From the NCBI GenBank assembly GCA_036508635.1, contig DATCGY010000022.1:1-12273 (forward strand): a stretch of DNA of 12,273 nt. Direction: 5' to 3'. A program made the translations under genes and the position numbers. Of the stretch, positions 7,074-12,273 are shown in pieces. This DNA is from FEN-727 sp036508635. Lineage in GTDB: Bacteria > Actinomycetota > Geothermincolia > Fen-727 > Anoxymicrobiaceae. The notes beneath the pieces are model-generated. The model ran no database searches. It was not told where the DNA came from and worked only from the letters and a program-made list of their open reading frames with translations. How positions within the stretch are numbered: position 1 is the first letter of the stretch; each line of letters opens with the position of its first letter.

Positions 7074-7783
7074 TACTCTCCAACCTTTTTCAGTGGCCGA
7101 GCCGCCACCCCGACATACACCTCTCCGGGTGCGACGTCCTTGGTAACGACCGAGCCGGCCCCAACCAGTGCTCCCTCGCCGACTGTCACACCGGCCATGA
7201 TACTCGCATTACTGCCGATTGCGCAGCCCTTCTTCAGGGTCGGGCCGACATGTTGTTTGTTCGTTCCAAATATCTTTCGGTCGTTCATGAAGCATGCACC
7301 CGGTCCGACGAACACCTCGTCCTCGATAATCATATCGCCGGTTATGTGAGCGGCGGTCTGGATGCGTACCCTCCGGCCGATGGAAGTGTTGCATTCCACT
7401 GAGACGCACCTGCCGACTACGGACTCATCCGCAACATCGCATCCTTCTCGAATGGTCGCAAGATCCGCGACCATGACCTTCTTGCCGATCACGCTTCCCG
7501 CATACAGCACGGCGCAAGCACCGACGGTGGAGCCATCGCCGATCTGAAACGGGCCGACATCCTTGACTTTCCTTCGGCTTGCGACACCGCTGGCCGGTCT
7601 CTTTCCGATTACTACGTTTTGCGCAATCTCTACGTCGCTTCCGATGATGGAACCTTTACATATCACGGAGCCGTGGCCGATCGCCGTCCTTTCACCGATC
7701 ATCACATCGTCTTCGATGACCACGTTACATCCCAGGTCACAGCTTTCCGGAACAGTGGCGGACTCGGCTATGGATCGACACAT
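7073..7783 (-). CDS. wbpD: Left-handed beta-helix sugar N-acetyltransferase (WbpD/WlbB type, enlarged)
   Basis: This 236-residue protein is built almost wholly of hexapeptide repeats (for example IEDDVMIG, IGHGSVICKG, IGDGSTVGACAVL, IEDEVFVG, VGEGALVGAG). The C-terminal half matches the WbpD/WlbB pattern: DEVFVGPGACFMND (155-168), then LKKGCAIGSNASIMAGVTVG and the closing VYVGVAARPLKK. Asn167 corresponds to the Asn of the FTN segment in WbpD. The predicted reaction is acetylation of the 3-amino group of UDP-GlcNAc(3NH2)A with acetyl-CoA. It is about 45 residues longer than WbpD as I recall that family; the extra length is N-terminal helix turns plus a basic loop around 61-77. GGGAGG (7788-7793) precedes the ATG at 7783, and only nine bases separate it from the oxidoreductase. 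A different acyl group or amino position is possible. Confidence 0.85.
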   Translation of the reverse strand: MCRSIAESATVPESCDLGCNVVIEDDVMIGERTAIGHGSVICKGSIIGSDVEIAQNVVIGKRPASGVASRRKVKDVGPFQIGDGSTVGACAVLYAGSVIGKKVMVADLATIREGCDVADESVVGRCVSVECNTSIGRRVRIQTAAHITGDMIIEDEVFVGPGACFMNDRKIFGTNKQHVGPTLKKGCAIGSNASIMAGVTVGEGALVGAGSVVTKDVAPGEVYVGVAARPLKKVGE

Positions 7784-7792
7784 CGGACCTCC

Positions 7793-8815
7793 CTAGAGTC
7801 GTACCGGCGCTCCGCCGGCTTCGAGCGATTTTTGCCCCGCTTCCAGAACCCTCAAGACCTCGAGTCCTTCGCTCCCGCTACTGAGTGGTTCCGTGTTGTG
7901 GCGAATGCAGTCTACGAAGTGAAGGCATTCGCGACGGAGAGGCTCCTCCATTGCCACCGCCGGCGAGACCACGTCACCTGATCGCAGAGTGAGTGAGTCG
8001 GCGAAGGACAGGTACTCTTCACCAACATCGACTCCCTTGTCATATATACGCAGCTTCTCGGATGAAGCCATGTCGTCAAACACGAGCATCTTTTTCTTGC
8101 CGACTATCGTTATCTTGCGCTCCTTGTGCGGGTCCAGCCAGCTGATGTGGAGGTTGGCGATAACTTCATCGGGAAACTTGATATTGCAGAAAATCACATC
8201 TTCGATTCCGTCCTGGACGTAGTTCATCCCATGGACGGAAACCTCGACAGGCTCTTTTCCCGTCAGGTGAAGCATCACGGAGATATCGTGGGGCCCAAGG
8301 CTCCAGAGGCAATTCTCGTCGTGGCGCACCCGGCCGAGGTTGAGCCGCTGGCTGTACATATACATGATGTCCCCAAGCTGGCCCGAGTCAACGTACTCCT
8401 TGATCCAGTCCACAACAGGATGATAGAGAAGAAGGTGGCCAACCATGAGAACGCGTTCCGTCTCACGGGAGATTCTTACCAGCTCCTCGCCTTCCTTTAC
8501 TTCCAGGGCCAGTGGTTTTTCAACGAACACATGCTTCCCCGCGAGCATCGCGAGCTTCGCGAGCTCGTAATGCGTGGTGGCGGAAGAGACTACTATAACG
8601 CCGTCGAGGGACTCGTCACCCATGACTACGCTCGCGTCGGTCGTACCGCGAACGTTTGGGTAGCTACGCAGTATCTTTGATATCTTTTCGTCCGCGGAAT
8701 CGCAGACCCATACGAGCTCGACCCCTTCCATGGCGGCGAAGTTCCGAACGAGGTTCGGCCCCCAGTACCCGAGGCCGATTATACCGACCCGTATATTCCC
8801 GTTTTTGTTACTCAT
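7793..8815 (-). CDS. wbpB: Gfo/Idh/MocA-family oxidoreductase (WbpB/WlbA type, UDP-GlcNAcA 3-dehydrogenase)
   Basis: This 340-residue NAD-dependent enzyme has an N-terminal Rossmann fold beginning IRVGIIGLGYWGPN (8-21), the conserved GKHVFVEKPLA (93-103) with the family's Glu-Lys-Pro, and WSLGPHDISVML (171-182), whose His176 is in the usual catalytic position. The C-terminal alpha/beta domain runs from about residue 125 to the end. Between a WbpA-type dehydrogenase and WbpD/WbpE-type enzymes it most likely oxidises C3 of UDP-GlcNAc uronic acid. Characterised WlbA/WbpB enzymes can recycle NADH with 2-oxoglutarate, coupling them to the aminotransferase; whether this one does cannot be told from sequence. 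The ATG at 8815 has GAGAGGAAA just upstream. Gfo/Idh/MocA enzymes act on many sugars, so the assignment rests largely on context. Confidence 0.88.
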   Translation of the reverse strand: MSNKNGNIRVGIIGLGYWGPNLVRNFAAMEGVELVWVCDSADEKISKILRSYPNVRGTTDASVVMGDESLDGVIVVSSATTHYELAKLAMLAGKHVFVEKPLALEVKEGEELVRISRETERVLMVGHLLLYHPVVDWIKEYVDSGQLGDIMYMYSQRLNLGRVRHDENCLWSLGPHDISVMLHLTGKEPVEVSVHGMNYVQDGIEDVIFCNIKFPDEVIANLHISWLDPHKERKITIVGKKKMLVFDDMASSEKLRIYDKGVDVGEEYLSFADSLTLRSGDVVSPAVAMEEPLRRECLHFVDCIRHNTEPLSSGSEGLEVLRVLEAGQKSLEAGGAPVRL

Positions 8816-8840
8816 CTATTTCCTCTCAAGGTACGGTGGG

Positions 8841-10094
8841 TCAGACTCCATTTCTGCCCAGGGTATTCCTGGTGTCGACGATCGGAGCCTTTGCCGATGA
8901 CAGCAGCTTGCGGTCAAGGCTCGAGTGCGCCGTCAGTATGACTATACAGTCAGCGGCCGCGATCTCATCCGGCGTCAGGGAAACCGATGTGTATGAGTTC
9001 CCATTGATGTTGACCTCAGGCACCATGGGATCGCAGTAGCGCACGTCAGCGCCACGCCCGGTGAGTATCTCAATTATCTTGAGGGCCGGCGACTCCCTGG
9101 TGTCGGCCACGTCTTCCTTGTAGGCGACGCCGATCACGAGCACGCGCGAGCCGTTGATGCTCTTGCTGAAGCGGTTCAGCTCCTCGATAGCCCAGTCGAC
9201 GACGTGGAAAGGCATGTTGCGGTTTATCTTTCCCGCGAGCTCTACGAACTCCGGGTAGAAGCTGAACTGCCTGGCCCTCCAGGCGAGGTAGAACGGGTCC
9301 ACCGGGATGCAATGTCCTCCCATCCCCGGCCCAGGCTTGAACGACATGAAACCGAACGGTTTTGTGGCGGCGGCCTCGACGACCTCCCAGATATTTATGT
9401 CCATTCTCCTGCACAGGAGTGACATCTCGTTCACAAGCGCTATGTTCACGGCGCGAAAGACGTTCTCGAGAAGCTTGGTCATCTCCGCGGCATCGGGGGT
9501 TGACACGTTATGGACCGCGCAGCCGAGCGCCGAGTACATCTCCGCGGCGACCTCTCCGGCGTCGGCATCATACCCCCCGATCACCCTTGTAATGTCGCGA
9601 ACCATGACCATGTTCGGCCCGGGGTCTATTCTCTCCGGAGCGTAGGCGAGGAAGAGATCGACGCCGGGCTTGATCCCGGCCTCCTGCATCCTGGGCATGA
9701 TCAACTCGCGGGTAGTCCCCGGGTAAGTGGTGCTTTCAAGGACGACGAGCTTTGGCCGCGCCTCCTTGCCGTCACCGGCGAAGAACGAGTCCGCGACCCC
9801 ACCGACGGCGTTCATCATGGCGCTCAGGTCCGGCACCTCGTTCTCGTCGAGGGGTGTTGGAACGCACAAGAGCACGACATCGCAATTCGCGACCGGTTCG
9901 AAGGTATTGTCGAACTCCATGTTAGAGAGCCCCGACAGCTCTTCCGGCAAGACCGTTAGATAGGCATCTATCCCAACGGTATCAAAACCGGCCTGGTTTA
10001 CCGCGAGTGCAAGGGGCGCACCGACGTAGCCAAGGCCTACGACCGCGACGCGCGCGCTTCGCTCCCGGATTAGTGCAATCAGATGTTCTTTCAT
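8841..10094 (-). CDS. wbpA: UDP-GlcNAc 6-dehydrogenase-like nucleotide-sugar dehydrogenase (WbpA type)
   Basis: This 417-residue member of the UDP-glucose/GDP-mannose dehydrogenase family should oxidise C6 of UDP-GlcNAc to the uronic acid with two NAD+. Visible features are VAVVGLGYVGAPLAL (16-30), Asp43 ending the second strand of the NAD fold, LLCVPTPLDENEVPDL (75-90), ESTTYPGTT (120-128), YAPERIDPG (151-159), Lys207 and Asn211 in the central helix, and GPGMGGHCIPVDPFYL (255-270) with catalytic Cys262. AYKEDVADTRESPALKI (324-340) marks the C-terminal domain. The PERIDPG form suits UDP-N-acetyl sugar enzymes such as WbpA. The stretch between GID (41-43) and CVPTP (77-81) looks about 15 residues shorter than usual, lacking the common LNAG segment. 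The ATG at 10094 is three bases after the previous stop, with GGAGG about ten bases upstream, inside the previous gene. It is the first of four consecutive pathway genes. Confidence 0.9.
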   Translation of the reverse strand: MKEHLIALIRERSARVAVVGLGYVGAPLALAVNQAGFDTVGIDAYLTVLPEELSGLSNMEFDNTFEPVANCDVVLLCVPTPLDENEVPDLSAMMNAVGGVADSFFAGDGKEARPKLVVLESTTYPGTTRELIMPRMQEAGIKPGVDLFLAYAPERIDPGPNMVMVRDITRVIGGYDADAGEVAAEMYSALGCAVHNVSTPDAAEMTKLLENVFRAVNIALVNEMSLLCRRMDINIWEVVEAAATKPFGFMSFKPGPGMGGHCIPVDPFYLAWRARQFSFYPEFVELAGKINRNMPFHVVDWAIEELNRFSKSINGSRVLVIGVAYKEDVADTRESPALKIIEILTGRGADVRYCDPMVPEVNINGNSYTSVSLTPDEIAAADCIVILTAHSSLDRKLLSSAKAPIVDTRNTLGRNGV

Positions 10095-10097
10095 GGC

Positions 10098-11075
10098 TTA
10101 AGTTCCTCCACCAGAACCGGCATCCCCCTGATCCGATCTGATAATCTTATACTGTTCCCAGCCGGCCGGGAGCAGTTCGTCCCCGGCCCATTCCGAGTTT
10201 TTCTTCTCGAGCGATGCCTTGAAATACCCCCAGGTCCACGCCGCGACTCCGGCCGCGCATAGTGGGAGCGCCTCGAAGAACCTGCGAGCGCCGATAATTC
10301 GGAAACGAAGGCAACGTGCCACCAGCCTCCAGAATCTAACGAAAAAGAGCCCGAACGCCAGCGGGGGGCACTTCTCCACAATCGACCCTTCCAGGCCAAG
10401 CTCCATGCGCGCCATGGCGTTCCAGTAGCCGCGCGTGACTTGTCCCCGCAGGTATTCGTCAAGTTTGCAGGGGTTGAAATGCCACACGGACGCGTCGGGA
10501 CAGAAGAGGATGTCGACATTCATGTCGTGAAGGTGCCTTGAGAAGATAAAGTCGTTCGCGCGCCGGGTGGCCGCGAATCCGCCTGCCGCGTCGTATGCCT
10601 CTCGCCTGACAGACATGTTTGCGGAACAGGCAGTTGTATCGTCGAGCACGTGCGCGGGCATCTTCGATGAGTAGCTGCTGTGAGAGACGAGGTACTCCGC
10701 GGTCGCGACAATGCTTTCGGTGTTGCCGTTGTCCATGGCCCCCGAGATTGCCGCGAATCCCCGGGCGTGCCCATCGGCCAGGCCTGACAGCCAGCCTCGC
10801 TCAGGCCTGCAGTCCGAATCAAGGAATACGAGCACATCGCCCGAAGCGAACCGTGCGGCGACGTTCCTTGCCTGGCCGCTGAAGATCTGGGCGGGCGGGA
10901 CGATGAACCGGACGCCGTTGAATCTCCGCGCGAGGTCCGGCACGTAGTCGCTGTCTCCGCTCTCGACGACCAGGACCTCCACCTTGCCCCGGTAGTCTTG
11001 TTCCGCAATACCTTCAAGGCACAATTTGATCGTCTTTCCCGCATTATATCCCGGGATGATGATAGAGAAATCCAT
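10098..11075 (-). CDS. Family 2 (GT-A) glycosyltransferase
   Basis: This 325-residue enzyme should transfer a sugar from a nucleotide donor to a growing lipid-linked glycan. It begins FSIIIPGYNAGKTIKLCLEG (3-22), has an ESGDSD segment near residue 40 and the metal-binding FLDSDCRP (84-91). SANMSVRREAYDAAGGF (151-167) and DFIFSRHL (175-182) lie in the acceptor-side half, followed by ASVWHFN. The C-terminal third holds one or two hydrophobic helices (about 238-285) that could tie it to the membrane, then a polar tail with a glycine-rich end. The ATG at 11075 has a modest AAGGT seven bases upstream; the gene follows the DPM1-like gene by 48 bases. Donor and linkage are unknown. Placement directly before the WbpA-type gene suggests it belongs to the same repeat-unit pathway. 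Confidence 0.88.
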   Translation of the reverse strand: MDFSIIIPGYNAGKTIKLCLEGIAEQDYRGKVEVLVVESGDSDYVPDLARRFNGVRFIVPPAQIFSGQARNVAARFASGDVLVFLDSDCRPERGWLSGLADGHARGFAAISGAMDNGNTESIVATAEYLVSHSSYSSKMPAHVLDDTTACSANMSVRREAYDAAGGFAATRRANDFIFSRHLHDMNVDILFCPDASVWHFNPCKLDEYLRGQVTRGYWNAMARMELGLEGSIVEKCPPLAFGLFFVRFWRLVARCLRFRIIGARRFFEALPLCAAGVAAWTWGYFKASLEKKNSEWAGDELLPAGWEQYKIIRSDQGDAGSGGGT

Positions 11076-11123
11076 GCGAGTAACCTTGTTTTCCGTGCGG
11101 TCTTCTCTTGAGCGTCGAGGCGC

Positions 11124-11990
11124 TCAGCCCCCTCTCTTGGAGATGAGGTCCGCCAGCAGACCGATGGCGGCCACCTGTATGGCCGCGAGCACGAACAGGA
11201 CGGTCCCCGTCCGAAGGTTCCAGTGAATGACGTCCACGATAAACCACCAGGTGCCCAGGATGCCCAGGATGATGGCGACCGGCATGAATACTTTGAGAGG
11301 GTTAAACCAGGTTACCGTTCTTATGACGAGCGTCAGGTAGCTCGAAGTATCTTTGATGGGATGAAACGTGGACTGGCCCTTTCGCGGGTAGTAGTCGATC
11401 TCTACGAAATCGACCTGGTATCCGCCGGCAAGCATGGCAAGGGTTATTGTCGAAACCCATGAGTGCCCCCAGGGGAGTATCTCCATGTATCTCATGAAGA
11501 CATCCCTCCTGATGGCCCGCAATCCGGAGTTGAGGTCAGGTATCTTGAAGCCCGACATGACCTCCGCGAGTTTCCTGATAAACCACTTTACCGGGCCGCG
11601 GATGAACTTGAGCGTACCGGATTCTTTTTTTCTTGCTCCCACGACCATGTCAAGGTCTTCGGCCTCCATGGTATCGAGGAGCCTGGGGATATCCTGGTTT
11701 GGATAAGTAGCGTCACCGTCGGTCACCACGAAGACGTCGCCCGTGGAGGCCTTGATCCCCGTGTTCCTCGAGAAGCCGCCGCCGCGATTCTGCCTGTGGG
11801 TTATGAGCTGGACGTCAGGGAACTGCGCGACCACTTCAGCGGTGTTGTCCGTCGAGGCATCGTTGACCACGATCACCTCGTAGTCGCGACCCGATTCATC
11901 CATCGCCTTGATTATGGTGCGCAGGTCGCCGGCGATGGCTTCTTCCTCGTTGTATACCGGGACGACGACGCTGACCTTCTCTATCTTCAC
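11124..11990 (-). CDS. DPM1-like family 2 glycosyltransferase with two C-terminal membrane helices
   Basis: This 288-residue protein resembles polyprenyl-phosphate glycosyltransferases (dolichol-phosphate-mannose-synthase-like). The catalytic domain starts VSVVVPVYNEEEAI (6-19), with VVNDASTDNTAEVV (41-54), NRGGGFSRNTGI (68-79) and the metal site VVTDGDATYP (88-97). DLNSGLRAIRRDVF (152-165), GHSWVSTITLA (175-185) and RKGQSTFHPIKD (203-214) are usual in this group. Two hydrophobic segments at about 235-253 and 261-281 form a membrane anchor. Such enzymes make a polyprenyl-phosphate sugar used as donor outside the cytoplasm, so this one may supply a side-branch or modifying sugar; that is inference. 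The start is GTG at 11990, with a perfect AAGGAGG six bases upstream. It overlaps the preceding stop by four bases (GTGA), implying coupled translation. A run of seven A on the coding strand near residue 121 is probably incidental. Confidence 0.9.
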   Translation of the reverse strand: MKIEKVSVVVPVYNEEEAIAGDLRTIIKAMDESGRDYEVIVVNDASTDNTAEVVAQFPDVQLITHRQNRGGGFSRNTGIKASTGDVFVVTDGDATYPNQDIPRLLDTMEAEDLDMVVGARKKESGTLKFIRGPVKWFIRKLAEVMSGFKIPDLNSGLRAIRRDVFMRYMEILPWGHSWVSTITLAMLAGGYQVDFVEIDYYPRKGQSTFHPIKDTSSYLTLVIRTVTWFNPLKVFMPVAIILGILGTWWFIVDVIHWNLRTGTVLFVLAAIQVAAIGLLADLISKRGG

Positions 11991-12273
11991 GTACTGCCTC
12001 CTTGCGCGCTCTGATTGAACTCGGTAGCCGGCCCTTCCCCTCTCGATTGGCCTCGCTTTGCGATCTTCCGCAACGCGTAACCCAGGGCGTGGCAGGCGAA
12101 CTCGAGCATCAGGATTCCCATCATCGGGATGAACTGTTTGCCGGGAAAGGTGCGCTTAATTATAAGCCATGTGCGCTTCATGCGCCCACCCACGTGCCCC
12201 CGGCTGAACTCCCTTATGGGCCTGACCTGCTGGAGATCGTATACAGATCGGCCGCGGTTGACCTGCCACTTGA
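11987..12273 (-). CDS. C-terminal end of a protein cut by the right edge, possibly a glycosyltransferase
   Basis: The minus-strand frame ending at the TGA at 11987-11989 stays open to the right edge, giving about 95 residues. A GTG at 12193 is an internal codon in this view, because the frame continues upstream as VYDLQQVRPIREFSRGHVGG without a stop. The visible part is basic, then has a hydrophobic stretch (FIPMMGILMLEFACHALGYAL) that could be one membrane helix, and ends in a polar tail. A short hydrophobic segment after a basic region is common at the C-terminus of family 2 glycosyltransferases, which would suit the operon, but no catalytic motif is inside the window, so the family is a guess. 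It overlaps the DPM1-like gene by four bases. Confidence 0.55.
   Translation of the reverse strand, partial: KWQVNRGRSVYDLQQVRPIREFSRGHVGGRMKRTWLIIKRTFPGKQFIPMMGILMLEFACHALGYALRKIAKRGQSRGEGPATEFNQSAQGGST
11991..12003 (-). promoter_or_regulatory. Ribosome site deciding the GTG start of the DPM1-like gene
   Basis: AAGGAGG (plus-strand 11997-12003) stands six bases before the GTG at 11990 and lies inside the 3' end of the preceding gene, so the ribosome can restart across the GTGA overlap. Confidence 0.65.

Noticed and set aside
8126..8680. 184-codon plus-strand open frame opposite the oxidoreductase
   Set aside because: The composition is the mirror of the real gene and no family motif or ribosome site was seen.
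11625..11631. Run of seven A on the coding strand of the DPM1-like gene as a programmed frameshift site
   Set aside because: The zero frame gives a complete protein with both membrane helices. The run falls on RKKE codons without the phase of a classic slippery heptamer.

Overview
The window looks like part of a bacterial surface-polysaccharide (O-antigen or capsule type) locus. GC is fairly high (high 50s % by eye). Genes are tightly packed, often overlapping by 1-4 bases, with clear Shine-Dalgarno sites and several GTG/TTG starts. I cannot name the phylum; nothing here is taxon-specific, and no rRNA, tRNA, mobile element or CRISPR array is visible.

Layout: positions 1-1820 carry three plus-strand genes: the 3' end of an unrecognised gene, a hexapeptide-repeat acyltransferase, and a SAM methyltransferase with an N-terminal CxxC/CxxC zinc-type module. 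They converge on a minus-strand operon that fills the rest of the window, with only 35 bases between the stop codons. In transcription order (right to left) the minus operon encodes: the C-terminal end of a protein cut by the right edge, a DPM1-like family 2 glycosyltransferase with two C-terminal membrane helices, a second family 2 glycosyltransferase, a UDP-sugar 6-dehydrogenase (WbpA type), a Gfo/Idh/MocA oxidoreductase (WbpB/WlbA type), a left-handed beta-helix N-acetyltransferase (WbpD/WlbB type), a DegT/DnrJ-type aminotransferase (WbpE/WlbC type), a Wzx-like flippase, a family 4 glycosyltransferase, and a non-hydrolysing UDP-GlcNAc 2-epimerase relative (WbpI/WlbD type).

The five sugar-nucleotide genes form the full set known from Pseudomonas aeruginosa O5 and Bordetella for turning UDP-GlcNAc into UDP-2,3-diacetamido-2,3-dideoxy-D-mannuronic acid: oxidation at C6, oxidation at C3, transamination, N-acetylation, then C2 epimerisation. 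The glycosyltransferases would build this sugar with others into a lipid-linked repeat unit and the flippase would move it across the membrane. No polymerase (Wzy), chain-length regulator or initiating phosphoglycosyltransferase is seen, so the locus must continue outside the window or use genes elsewhere.

I found no convincing novel system. The points most worth checking are the complete diacetamido-uronic acid pathway, a shortened NAD-domain segment in the dehydrogenase, an N-terminally enlarged acetyltransferase, unusual residues in the epimerase, and a C7/G7 self-complementary tract early in the family 4 glycosyltransferase gene.
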